Positions 47,464 to 59,275 are shown, counted from the first letter of the stretch. The stretch is DNA of 64,000 nucleotides from Sphagnum compactum (GCA_965153455.1 OZ234495.1:15868875-15932874), one strand, 5' to 3'. Notes: generated from the letters alone by a model not told the origin. Numbers and translations: made by a program.

Positions 47464-49528
47464 TTACTCAACAACGGCGAGCAAGTCACCAATGCGGCAA
47501 AAACACAGCTTTTCAGCTGTTCCCAAGTTTACCTACATGGATAAAACCAAGAATGGTTAGTAAAATCTGCTTAGCAGTTCCTAAGGTTTCAACACAGTCC
47601 AGAATACACAAGCTGCAGCTTTGCTGCTTTGGATAAGTAACTCAACTAGAGAAGAGAAGTTATGTACTGCTGCCATACCTCATAAGCATTGATATCAGAG
47701 AAGAGCACCTGCATAATAGTTGAAGCAACACACAACAGAATGTTACTAAGATGCATATTTGTAGAAAGCCAAATCAATTAGAATAGATCAAAGGAGTCCA
47801 AAACACCCATATGTAGATAGTGCTCAAGAGCTGCACTGCTGCTTTTGCATCAAAGACCTCCTAAAGCACTAACAAAACTAAAATCCTCTGGTGCCAAAAT
47901 TCCACATGTAGCAGTGCCCAAGTTTTACCTTCTGCCCCTTTTCTATGGGTGCAGCCTCCTTTCCAACTGATATGACCTGCATTGATATTGAAAGTCCCAG
48001 ACATTTAGGTCACAGAACAGACACTCAGGCATATACCTCGTCTGGATGTTGGTTTTACAAACTAAAGATGGCCTTGATTTCAATCACCCTGCTTATACAC
48101 AAAGGCAACCCGGGTGGGCAGGCAGAGATGTCCTAATTAAGAGTATTAAAGTAAAACACTTAATTACAACATCCTCTTGCCTGGAGGAGAATGGGAAGAT
48201 GTACAACATCCAAATCACTTCTCTTAAAGAGATTTCCTATTTGGGTTCAGGGTCTCTAGCAAACAAGCCACACAGAGCTGTAAACTCACAACATCTTGTG
48301 ATAAAAGTGCATGACAATGCTATGCATCAAGTATAAGGTTCTCATACCTCTCCTACTAGATAATTCTCAAATTTTGCAACTGATTTTGGTAGCAACACTC
48401 CACCAGCGCTTTTCTGCAAATAGATTTCCAGGATGATTAGAGAACCTCAATTTTTCTTACAACGGTTTTCTTGTGATCATGAACATCGATCGACACAGGC
48501 TGAAACCAAAGAAGTAATTGTATGAAGACCATGCAGCATGACTAAGAAGAGCTTGTGTGAGACAATTGACACAAACCCCCCAATTCTACTTACATCAGGC
48601 AATTCTCCAAGGCGTACCAAAACTCTGTCTGCCTGGGGAACAACCTGCTGACAGCCCATCAAATATCTTGAAAAGTTAGAAACAATAAATCATAGGGGAA
48701 CAAGTTCATATTCAATCTCAAGACTGTTGCAACATTAAGATAGAAAATTCTGTAACAGAACAGCATCTGCCTTGGGCCTGTTTTGCCAAAAGTGAATCCA
48801 ACCATAGTAAATCTCCCTATCCATCTAGGACAAATACATGAAGTACAAACAAAGAATACAAACTAATCAAACTGTGCAATCACATAACAACAAAGACATT
48901 GAAGGGAAGGTTTTGCCTTAGTCAAGTCCACTGCCTGCCCAAGTGCCCGGATTGGTGAATTGCGTGGCTGGCCAAACCTTCTTGCATTACTATGTCCTGA
49001 CCTTAACCCTGCATTACTAAAAAAGGCTGTTGACAAGCCGTAAGTCCCTCACATATCAAAACCTTGCTTAAAAACCCCAGACTCCAGGCAAGGGAAAGCT
49101 TATCTTCGGATAAAGTCCGCTCAAAATTTTCCAGGAAAGGAAAATAAAAAATGAAATGCACAACACACATACGAGCATGCCTCTATTATTATGGCCAAAG
49201 AAATTTCCAAAACTTCACCAAATTCCGGATGCAGCTTCAACATCGGTAGTAGCAGGAAGAGGGGGAACAAAAAAACACAAAAAAGGAAAACCAAAACAAC
49301 GAGCAACCTATTTCCACCAACGGTTGAGCTTAAAAGCTTTGAAGAGAGAAATGGAAGCAATAATAATACTAGGGCGAAGGAAGGAAGTGAAGTACCCGAA
49401 GGGACAGCGGCAGTTAGCGATGGGATGAAGGAGCAGGAGGAGGAGGCAGAGGCAGCAGACAAAGCTCCTGCTGGAGCCCGCACTGGCAGCGGCATGTAGA
49501 GAAGCGCTCCCGACGTAGCTGTCGCCAT
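47464..49528 (-). CDS. Plastid 10-kDa co-chaperonin (Cpn10, GroES-type)
   Basis: GroES-like lid that works with Cpn60 in protein folding in the plastid stroma. Exons: 49528-49396, 49008-48917, 48644-48594, 48413-48348, 47976-47929, 47708-47679 and 47532-47464 (stop), giving 162 residues. Exons 3-7 give VVPQADRVLVRLGELPD, KSAGGVLLPKSVAKFENYL, VISVGKEAAPIEKGQK, VLFSDINAYE and VNLGTAEKLCFCRIGD then LLAVVE, in close order with Arabidopsis plastid CPN10 (family knowledge). KSAGGVLLP is the mobile loop that contacts Cpn60. The first ~70 residues are Ser/Ala/Pro-rich, then Arg-rich (ARRFGQPRNS), as in a transit peptide. Two points are uncertain: the exon 1/2 junction (other donors exist near 49340), and a GC rather than GT donor after exon 2. 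Confidence 0.92.
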
Positions 49529-50661
49529 TGCAAACCTGTGCAGAAAGAAGGAAAGCGAAGCAAAACAATGCGACACAAGAAGGGGATGCGGATTGCTGCG
49601 CGCTTAGTTAGGTCTTCTCTCTGTCTTGTATTTTGCTGAGACTCTGTTTCCTTTGCACAAAACCGACCATCTTTCTAGACCATTCCATAGGCCGTGCCTT
49701 TTTCGTTCTCTGCCCCCCCGGGGGTTCTCACCACTGTTGTGCCGGAGGGTATCTATCACAGTGACCACAGGTTATCGGCCATGTTCTCTTATAACACAGT
49801 TCTTTCAAAGTTTTTTGTTTTTTGTTTTTTTTCCATAACACCATGTTTACAAGTAGTTTTTTAATACCTTTTTTCCATCAATCAATTTGCATTTTCATTT
49901 CGTTTCACTTGAAGTTGAATCTTAATTCAATTGTCAAATTGAATTCAGTTGAATGGGAATTCAATACTTTAGTATTCAATGTATTTGATTTTAATATAAT
50001 TCAAGAATTTTCGAATTGTAATATGTGATTTTTTTTCATTTTGACCTCTCCTACTTCATTAGTACATAACTTTCTCATTTTTTGTTCACATTGAGTGATT
50101 TAAATTGCTCTGTAATCGCCATTTTAAGCTCTACAAATCATCTTGTAACTCTAAAGGCAACAGAATAATATTAAGAATTTTTTGAAAGGTTCAAAAATAG
50201 GTTATGAGCTGTTGATCAAAAAAATTCTGTAAAAATGAGCCCCCATAATTTGAGGGGTCGTAACTTTCTCGCCTCTAGTTCATTTTTGCTGATTTTTAGT
50301 GTGATAGATGCACAAAGAGGACTTCATTTACTCTTTGGAGACCACAAACAATGGGACCCTTTGCAAAAATGGTGAGAAACCCTACCTTAAGTGTGCTAAG
50401 TTGGCCTTTCTATCATAGTGGTGTCCCCATTGTTATGTTCTTTCGTGACATGTGTTCCCTTTCTTTTATTCGTCTTGTCCTTTTTGTGCATGCGTTCCCA
50501 TCCCTACCTTTTCTATACATGATTTTTCTTTTAGAACCTCATATCCATGAATATCCATCTTAGAAGAGAGGAGGGATATAATCAATGTTGTCTGGTTATC
50601 CAATTTCCAGACAAAACTTCAAATATGAATAAAAAATATTCTCACTTCTCAAAAAAAAGAA

Positions 50662-50702
<41 letters not shown>

Positions 50703-51139
50703 CCCACATTCTTTCATATATAGATGGTTATGTATTAAATAAATAAATTCTCTTTGTCGGTTATGAATAAATGATTATTAAATATTAAAAAATCATGGAT
50801 CTGCATAGAGGATATGCATTGCCAATTTGTCACTTCTCACTCAAAATGTCAACTAAGGCTTAAGGTTTTGAGTATGAATGCATATCCTCAAAATCTTAAA
50901 AAATCACAAACCCTAACACTTCGTCCTGAATATGTATAAAAGTTTTGGTTATGTATAGCTCCCATACATAGATAACGTTTTTTCTTTTCAAAATTTCACA
51001 ACCTAGCAAAAAAAAGGGGGTTGACAAATGCAACAAATGGTTTTTTTTAAATACACAAAATTCACCATATCTTGAAAGAAAAAATCTAAAAGTTCCCATA
51101 TTTAGACAATGTGTTCTTGCAGGTCATTAGTATTACATG
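49529..51139. other. Promoter-side spacer and AT-rich DNA
   Basis: 49529-49800 is the probable leader and promoter of the minus-strand Cpn10 gene; no TATA box is clear. The rest is AT-rich with an (AT)n run at 50664-50701. No gene is seen. Confidence 0.5.
50664..50701. repeat. (AT)n microsatellite
   Basis: About 19 AT dinucleotides without interruption. Confidence 0.95.
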
Positions 51140-51279
51140 CACTAGTAGAAAAACCCCATTTTTCGACTTGTCTTAGGCGATTAAAAGTGTCTTTTGCGAC
51201 TATTTTTGATCAAAAAAAGTCACAAAAGACACTTATAGTCACCTAAAACAAGTCGAAAAATGGGGTTTTTGTACTAGTG
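51140..51279. mobile_element. CACTA MITE, 140 bp, complete
   Basis: Starts CACTAGTAGAAAAACCCCAT and ends TGGGGTTTTTGTACTAGTG. Almost the whole element is an inverted repeat (TTTTTCGACTTGT ... ACAAGTCGAAAAA; AAAAGTGTCTTTTG ... CAAAAGACACTTAT). Flanked by ATG on both sides (51137-51139, 51280-51282), the 3-bp duplication of CACTA transposons. It is too short to code and must be mobilised by another element's transposase. Confidence 0.9.
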
Positions 51280-51282
51280 ATG

Positions 51283-52138
51283 GGATTCCCTAAACATTTA
51301 ATGTCTTTTTAGGACAATCATCATTTATTGCTAATTAATGATGGGGATCCTAGCCATTGCACCTGCTGAAAGAATTTGAAATAAATGTATATACATAATT
51401 GGACATATGCTAGATAATCTCTAGATACAGATATGCATCCGATTAGTAGAAGTGTCTTCCATCCATGGATATGAATAATCAAAATTAACGAGTAATCTAT
51501 ATTTGAAGGATATGTATAATTTATTTTTTTGAAACTAATGCAGTTTTTTGGATATGCAATTTTGCATAACCAAGAATTTTGCATATACAACACCAACTGA
51601 TCCTATATAACCGGACAACACTGGATATAAAACCTATTCCTTAAGAGAGTGGGAGGGGTTTCACATTTGCTCATAGACATAAGATCCATCCCATTTTTAA
51701 GTATAGGTGTAAGAACCCTACCAAACATAAAGCATTGGAAAAACAATTCTAGCATATTTGGAAGACACCTAATTCAGCAAAATCCTCCTCAACAAATGAA
51801 AAGGCATTTCAAAAAATGAAACATTGAACACATTTTACCATTTTTTTTCCCCAAAAAAAAGTGCCCTTTAGCTCTACCACAAGTGGGCATTTATTTTAGG
51901 AACACCCTCCTACTAGGGCAAGTTGTTCCCCAAAATAAGTGCCCTTTAGCACTACCTTAGATGGGCACTTATTTCAAGAACACCATGCCTTTAGGGATTA
52001 TTATAAAGCATTGGCAGTTAATTGTTTGTGTATTGGGAAGGCACCTTATTTAGCAAAATTCACAACAAATGAAAAGGCATTTCAAAAAATGAAATATTTG
52101 ACAAATGTTTCACCCTTTTTTTTCAATTCTTGTTGATG
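51283..52138. other. Spacer with palindromic AAGTGCCC motif near the Mutator-like element
   Basis: Contains AAATAAGTGCCC paired with GGGCACTTATTT (about 51933-51974). A similar arrangement lies just outside the other end of the element (58188-58231). No gene is seen. Confidence 0.4.
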
Positions 52139-53017
52139 TTTTACATTCCCTGATGTTATTTCAGTGACAAGTCCTAAATGCATCACTTGCTTCGAGACGG
52201 CCCAGCGCAGTTTCCATGCATGGGAAGTGCGGGCCTCAAAACAAACCAACACAAAAACATGTCATGTTTTGATGGCAATTTGGCACTTGTTTCCATCGGT
52301 TGGAAACCACACAGCATGAAACATGAGCTTCAAAACTTGAACCTCGAAACCTACCACCCACCAAAACACAAAACATGTCACATTTTTGCGGGTGGCCCAA
52401 CACGCATTTTGATGCATGGGTAGCTTGAACCCCCGAAACATATCCTCACCACAACATGTAATGTTTCGAGAACTATGTTTCAGCCCCATGCACCCCACTT
52501 CCATGTTCCGCCATGCAATCCCCATCCATGCCCCATGACCCATCCATGAAATTTTAAACCTTTTTCAACTTCACATCGTCATTGTGTATTTTTTCGTCAA
52601 ACTGTAACGTCTTCATCACCACTCCCCCACTAGATATTTACTTAGGGTTTTGATAACAAAAATAGTTCATGGTAGCACTTGGGAAGCTCTATCTTTTCAC
52701 CCACATTAGATTGTTCATCAGGCTCTTAACTACATCCCACTCACTTCATTTTTCCCTTCGAAGCACAATAGTGTTGTGCATGAACAATATTAAGAACCAG
52801 TAGCATGTCTTGTTTCACCCTATTGAAGCTTCTTGATGTTTGTAAGTGGATATTGGTTTTTATATTATTTCTGGCGATTGACACATGTTGTGTCAAAGGT
52901 TGAAAAGTTGCACACCGAATATTTGCTTGCAAGGAGGACATGTTTATTGCTTCTATCATGTTCATTTCCCACATTGTTTGTTTGGGCTTTTGTTGTTTTG
53001 TTATTTGTCGTTGTTTT

Positions 53018-53117
53018 CATTAGAAGAAAAACCCCATTTTTCGACTTGTCTTAGGCGACTAAAAGTGTCTTTTGCGACTATTTTTGATAAGCGAAAAATG
53101 GGGTTTTTCTTCTAGTG
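53018..53117. mobile_element. Internally deleted CACTA MITE nested in the MULE
   Basis: Same family as 51140-51279: CATTAGAAGAAAAACCCCAT at the left, TGGGGTTTTTCTTCTAGTG at the right, and a shared left arm through GGCGACTAAAAGTGTC. Most of the right arm is deleted. TTT flanks both sides, a possible 3-bp duplication although the site is T-rich. Confidence 0.8.
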
Positions 53118-53119
53118 TT

Positions 53120-53355
53120 TCTTGTTCTCTACTTGTTCATTTTTCGCTTATTGTTTGGGTCTCCGATTTTTTTTGTTTCCATAAACATTTCTTTGCAATA
53201 ATCCACTTGTATCGTGTTCATTTCCTATGTTCTTGGGTTTGCATTATCTTGTTGTTTGTTGTTGTCTTATTGTTCTCTACTTGTTCATTACCCTCATTAT
53301 TATTCCGATTTTTTTGTTTCTTTAAACATTTTTTTGCAATAATCCACTTGTTTCC
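53120..53355. repeat. ~146-bp tandem duplication in the MULE interior
   Basis: TGTTCTCTACTTGTTCATT and TTTTTGCAATAATCCACTTG occur in each of two adjacent units. Confidence 0.7.
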
Positions 53356-56300
53356 TGAGTATGGATACTAGGTTATAATCTTATAGTTATTCTTCCATAA
53401 CTTTTGGGTGTTCCTAAATAATGTTTCGAAATTTTCCATGTGTTACTTTCGAACATCCAAGTGCATTGGGAGTAGTTTCGCAAAAACGTAAGCGGAAACA
53501 TTCTTAAGCAAAGGAAGTATGGGTTTGAGGAGTGAAGGAAGTTAAGTGAGGTGATTTGACAAAATGTAACATTCGAAACATGACCAATTACATTAGAAAC
53601 AAGTTTTAGTTACATGCTTCAACATCTTTGAAAGTTTTAAATTTATGGACAATTTTTTTGACTATCTACTGAATGGTAATTTTTAAATATCGTTTGGTTG
53701 AGGGTTTAACTCATGTTTCAACATCTGTAAAGGTTTCCTATTTTTGTACACAAGTTTCAACTATCCAGTTGAATGGTCATTTTCAAATACCAGTTTATGT
53801 TTTAACCAATGTTTTTAATTAGCTTTTTGTACATAGATATGTTGAGTGACGTATTACAACTTAATTACATTAGTAATTATGATGTATTGATTCAAAAAAT
53901 AATATAGAACATGCCCCTGGAATATTAAAAAAAATTCAAATAAATATGTTTTGAAACCTTTGAAACATGTTAACAACATGGTAAATTTTTAATCAAAACC
54001 ACATAAACCATGTCACATCAAGCTCGACGGGTAACAAAAGTTTAAAAACAATAAAAGTAACAGATTAAAAACGTAAAACAAAAAATTATAGAAACTTGTC
54101 ATACAAAGCTAAAAACAGAACCTGCAAGAAACTTGACAAACACATGTAAAAAACATGACAAAAACCAATAACAAACATGTAACAAACTTGTAACAAACAG
54201 ATTTTTTGAAATTGCAGGAATATCGAAACTTAGAAACCCAAAAAACATGACACAACACATGAAAAAAATAGAAACTTTGCTCTCCAAAACAATGTTAAGA
54301 TCATGCTTCCATACAATGTTCTTCCAAGTAGTTTTAAACCACAACCCCTTGGAATAAGCAGGTGCTTGTTGCCCATATTGCAGAGACATCTTTTACATAT
54401 TGGGATATACTATGTTATGGACCTTGAATTTGCAAAGTATCTTCAGAAACATAAATTCACATAAAAATGCATTAACATATAGGCTACATAAGAAACATAT
54501 GAAAAATGAACAAGAAATAGCAATTAACATGCCCCCAAACTTCTGAAGGGACCCAAAGGTGGGTCTTAGAGTGAAACATTGGAAAAAGAAGAGAGTTGGG
54601 GCACGCTCCCTAACTCGCAGCACTTTGGGGGTAGGAGGGTGTGTTGGAGCTTCGAGATGGGACTAGGATGAACTCACAAGCAAAAGTTCAAGATAATATT
54701 AACCTACACAACCAAGAAAATAGGGTGGTTAGTGCAAGTTGAATGGAAGTGCGATGGACTTAGTAGGGACAATCTCAAACACAAGGAGGAGGTAACACTC
54801 CCTTCCTTATAGTATACTTTATGCCTCTCTACGGGGACTACATCCAAATGTCACTTTTCCCTGGGACTCCCAAATGGGAGTCCCAAAATTAGGATTTTTG
54901 TTGTCCAAAAACTTTTGGACGTTTATATATTTTTTCAAATCAAGTATGTTTTGAGATTTCGGGGACAATATCTTATATTCCTTGAAAATATTTTTTTAAT
55001 GGTGTAAAACATGCTCCAATTAGACCTCATTTGACCCTTGCTTTCAAGGGATTTATGGTCAGGAGTCAAATTCTCAATTTGATTCCCGCCCCTGCTTTTG
55101 ATCATAACTCATGCAAATCAAGTCTAAATGAACAATGCGAAAGCACTTTAAATATCTACGCTTGAAAACCTTTCTAATGGTCTCCTAGGGGCCCAATTTG
55201 GTTTTTTTTTCCTTTTCAACCAAGGCTCTGAACATTCACAACTCCCACACGAATGCAACTCCCAAAGTGGGAGTGCATTGGGGAGTCATTGGGCTTCATC
55301 CCTTGCATCCTCCCCCATTCATGAGAGTGTGTTTCACACATAAACATACTCTCGACCTCATGGCCCCTTACACTTTACATTTTGTCGCGAACCCAATTTT
55401 AAGGTTGCAACAACATGTTATTTAAATCAAGATTCTATGTTACTTAACCAATTCTATTGAAACATGTTATAGGCATGTTTCGAGGGATTGGTGGGGTGAT
55501 TGAAACATGCCAAAAAGTGGTTATTTGTTGTATGTTAAAAACATGGCAGTGCCATGTTTCAAAATACATGGAGTGACTATGTTTTGGGGAATTGAAGCAT
55601 TTACCATGGCACCTATTGAAAATTTAACAACAAAAAAGAATAAATGAAACCTAGGAAGAATGTGAATGTGAAATAGAACATGAATCTTTAATCGTAAGTG
55701 ATGTTGAAACACCAATGATGGAAATTTCAAATACGCATATGTATCCAAAACATAGATATGGAATGAAGGCTAAAATAAGTGATTGATGTGACTACAAATG
55801 CATATGTTAAAAATCACGTGTAAATGTGAATGTATTACAATGTATCAATATGGTATGAGTAATTGAATACCACTTTGTTTCCTTGCATGAACTTTTCGAA
55901 TGCATAGTAGGAAACAATGTTGAAGTTTGGATCACGGACAAAAGTACCCAAACTCTTTGTAAATTTTTCTTTATTTTACAATTTCTAATCAATATTGCAC
56001 TGTAATAGATGCCTAATGTTTTTACAATTTTCCCAACAAACATTGGTTTTTGTTTCGAAAGTTCCTAAAACACGATATTAGCCTCTCATTAGGCTTTGTT
56101 ATCGCAGAACACCTCGTCAAGCTTTAATTTCTTCTTCCTATCCCCACTACTTCCTTCTAGTTTTTTGGGCGTTGATGTTGGGGTATGTAACTCTTCTAAA
56201 TTGGTACCCATATTTCTTAATGGTGAGCCTCTATCCAAAACTTCTGTTTGTTTTGACTACTCATTCTCCATATTGTGATTTAAATGTAAAAATTGGAAGG

Positions 56301-56903
56301 TAAATGCATTTGAAGATGAAACATATTATACCACAAAAACACGCTAATTAAAATCTATTAAAACATGGTGAATAGCACTTTTGAAACACGGCTATCAGAA
56401 ATCGCCAGCTTTTACTCTAGGTTTGCCGACTATGAATGTTGAAACGTGATTGCATCCATGAACGAAGGATGAAATTGTCGTAAACGTGTTTCAAAACATG
56501 ACAATTATTGAAGAATTTTGTAATTTTCCACCAAAACATAAACTTACGTATTGGAATCATAACATGTTTCATTGGAACTAATGGAATGTTGAAACATGGA
56601 ATCCAATTTTGAACAATAACTAAAACATGATATTTTTGGTTGAGAAGTCTGAAACTTCTAACTCAGTATATGGAAACATGTTTCACATGAAATGATACGA
56701 GTTATTTTTCAATTAAACACTACAAAATAAAAATAATACAATTATTAATTGAATCTTGTTGAAATTTAAGGAAACATTATAATGGTGCAAATTCAAATAT
56801 AAAAGGTGTGATCCAATACCACTGTGTTGCGATTTCTCTCGAGTGATAGGTTTTGGTGAAATGGGGTGCTCAAGAATCCTCTTTGGTTTCGAAACTTGTT
56901 TGA

Positions 56904-57416
56904 CTACTTAGCCTCCATGTTTTGTGAGGTGTTTCTTATAAACAACAACGAATCTTCTTGAACTTTATCGCAAATTTCCAAGGGCAGGGTTTTCTCCTTT
57001 TTGTGCTTGTGTTCAAACGTCTGTACTAGATGTAAAGCTAATGTAGTCAAAGGGTGACTACTCCTTAACTTCGACAATGCATTCGCCTTCGCTTTATATT
57101 CCAGAATGTTTCCACCTTTCACAAGATACACACCCTCCATTGCGTTTTTTAATGGTGGGTACAACTTCAGTTTGAAAGGATTCCTTTCAGAATCCATAGC
57201 TTTGTCACACCCCTTCCTTCGGTGTTCATTGATCCTCATATTTAAGTTCTTCTTACAAAGACAATAAACACAAATAAACTCTTTCTTGTCCTCTCGACAA
57301 TGATTGTGGCATTCCTTAAGTAATCGTAACCACTCCTTATGAGTGTAAGTTTCCACGAAAATTGTTTTGTCTATTTTCACATTTTCTACTATCATGTCCA
57401 TTGTTTTGCTCTCCAT
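56904..57416 (-). CDS. 170-residue C2HC zinc-finger-like protein inside the MULE
   Basis: Uninterrupted from ATG (57416) to TAG (56904). The protein is basic and soluble, with no signal or membrane segment. At about residues 48-70 it has C-x2-C-x1-C-x10-H-x4-C (CVYCLCKKNLNMRINEHRRK then GC), which fits a C-x2-C-x12-H-x4-C finger related to C2H2 or BED types. A C-x3-C pair (CHNHC) precedes it. The C-terminal part is Lys/Leu-rich. I do not recognise the family. Intactness inside an otherwise decayed element suggests a captured host gene piece or an element-encoded DNA-binding protein. Expression is unknown; it could simply have escaped mutation. Confidence 0.4.
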   Translation of the reverse strand: MESKTMDMIVENVKIDKTIFVETYTHKEWLRLLKECHNHCREDKKEFICVYCLCKKNLNMRINEHRRKGCDKAMDSERNPFKLKLYPPLKNAMEGVYLVKGGNILEYKAKANALSKLRSSHPLTTLALHLVQTFEHKHKKEKTLPLEICDKVQEDSLLFIRNTSQNMEAK

Positions 57417-58229
57417 GTTTCCTCTTTTCTATTAAGACTAATTCGGCTTTTGTGCTAAGAACAATGGAAGACTGGAAGAAGGGAGTGTTATGCTTGGATC
57501 GCTTTACACTTGAGTTAGAAGAAAGAAAATTCATAGTTGTAAGAAAACCAAGAAATTTTACAAAGAAACTAAACCCTAACTGAATCAAAACCTAGGTGCA
57601 CTTGTTTGTTTGTTGTGACGATTGACACGCAATGCATCCCGTTCGTAATCAATTCCTACCTAAACTTAAAAACCTATTCCATTACTTTCATTAATTGTCC
57701 TATCAGTCTAACAAAAGTTAGACAAAACGTGGGAAAGTTGAAAAAGGTCAAAAGCTTCATGGATGGGTCATGGATGGGTATTGCATGGGGGAACACGGAA
57801 GATGGGCGCATGGGGCCGAAACATAGCTCTTGAAACGTTACATGTTTTAGTGAGGATATGTTTCGGGGGCTTGGGTTGCCTGGGCATCGAAACGCATGCC
57901 ACGCCACCCGTCGAAATGTGACATGTTTGGTGGGTGGTTGGTTTCAAGGTTCAAGTTTCGAGGCTCATGTTTCGTGATGCGCAATTTTTGACCGGCAGAA
58001 ACGAACGCTGGGTGACCATCGAAACATGACATGTTTTTGTGTCGGTTTGCTCCGAGGCCTACATTGCCCGTGTGTGGAAATCCACGCCAAATCGCCTTGA
58101 AGCGAGCGATGCATTTAGGACTTGTCATTGAAATAATGTTAGGGCTTTACATTGAGTATCATCCTCAGGGCAAGGCAAGGTGTTCCCAAAATAAGTGCCC
58201 CTCACCTCTGCCTCAAGTGGGCTCAAGTG

Positions 58230-58987
58230 AGCACTTATTTCAGGCATACCTCCCTCTTAGGGCATTACCCCTACACATAATATGAAGGGTATTTTCAGAA
58301 CCTTCCAGAAATTGAGGTGCTTTCATGGGACTGAAGGCCAAGTGGAAGGTATTGAAAATTCTGGAAGGGTCTGAAAGCAGACCCTTCCCCTGCATGAAGA
58401 ACTGGCTAGTTTTTTTTTTCTGAAAACTTGTACCTTACAAAGTTGTAAGATCCTGTGGACCAGTTGACTGGCATCTTACAAGGTTGTAAGGTCCAGCACA
58501 AAATTCCACTTGAGGACCCACCTAAATATACAAAGGAAAAAACTGGCTAGTTCTTGATGGGTAAAGACTACATGTGTGGGAACATTCCCAAAATTCAGCT
58601 ACTGCCCTGTACCAGTCCCCTTATTTGGGGAAATGCCCCTACCCAGGGGGTCTTAAGCCTACAGAAATGAAAATTTACACACATTCTGATTTTCAAAGCT
58701 TTCCGCAATTAGCTAGCGTGACCAGCATCACTAGGTACCTGTTAACTGATTCTGGAGAAATCTCTGTGCATAAGGGATGAAATCCTACTTGTATCTGATG
58801 CATGGGCCTTTTCTGACATGTAATAAGATAACTGAGTGTCAAATAGCAATAGCCAAACATTGTACCACATCCATCATGAAGCAGGACACTCACCGCCCCT
58901 CTATGTACTTTGCAGATGTAAGAGCACAGTCCTGCACAGAGCCCGCATGGTTCTGCCACACGGTTGGAACTTGGAATGATGGAATAA
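58230..58987. other. Spacer with small perfect hairpins
   Basis: No gene. GGAAGGGTCTG (58363-58373) pairs perfectly with CAGACCCTTCC (58378-58388) around AAAG. Two CTTACAA/TTGTAAG palindromes lie at about 58433-58450 and 58475-58492. Confidence 0.5.
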
Positions 58988-59275
58988 ACAAGGGGCGTAT
59001 CACACTGTGGCCTTGCCATTTACGTTGAAAAGGTATCTTCACGCAAAAGAAGGATTATGGAAACTCAAATATTTCACCATGCAAAAATATTATCTTCAAA
59101 AAATCGTCTAAAACAAACCAAAATCCTTCAAGATATTATAACTCTATAACTAATCTCAAGTTTCAACTCAAGCCAAAATATCATCTTTCAAAAATCCTCA
59201 TTTAAAAATCCCTTAAGCTATCTACTATACTAGAATCTAAACCAATATCCTTGCCTTGGTAGGCAAGGACAATAA
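58988..59275 (-). repeat. Dispersed ~350-bp repeat family, copy 4 (inverted)
   Basis: Begins ACAAGGGGCGTATCACACTG and ends CCTTGGTAGGCAAGGAC. It shares AACTCAAATATTTCACCATG and ACCAAAATCCTTCAAGATAT with copy 2. ACAA occurs at both edges. Confidence 0.75.

Larger units (their letters stand above)
52148..58144. mobile_element. Mutator-like element (MULE), 6.0 kb, non-autonomous
   Basis: Left inverted repeat 52148-52571, right 57735-58144. The ends read CCCTGATGTTATTTCAGTGA and, complemented, CCCTAACATTATTTCAATGA, then share TGACAAGTCCTAAATGCATC, AACACAAAAACATGTCATG, CATGACCCATCCATGAA and CCTTTTTCAACTT. The 9-bp flanks are TTTTACATT (52139-52147) and CTTTACATT (58145-58153), 8 of 9 identical. 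Nine-base target duplications with inverted repeats of hundreds of bases are typical of Mutator-like elements (family knowledge). No transposase frame is recognisable. The interior carries one intact 170-codon frame, a nested CACTA MITE and many GAAACATG words. The arms have diverged visibly, so the insertion is not recent. Confidence 0.85.

Noticed and set aside
49121-49576. 151-codon frame as the complete first exon of Cpn10
   Set aside because: Its second half becomes very hydrophobic and lacks the Arg-rich stretch before VVPQADRV; a splice near 49396 gives a better transit peptide, although the exact donor is unsure.
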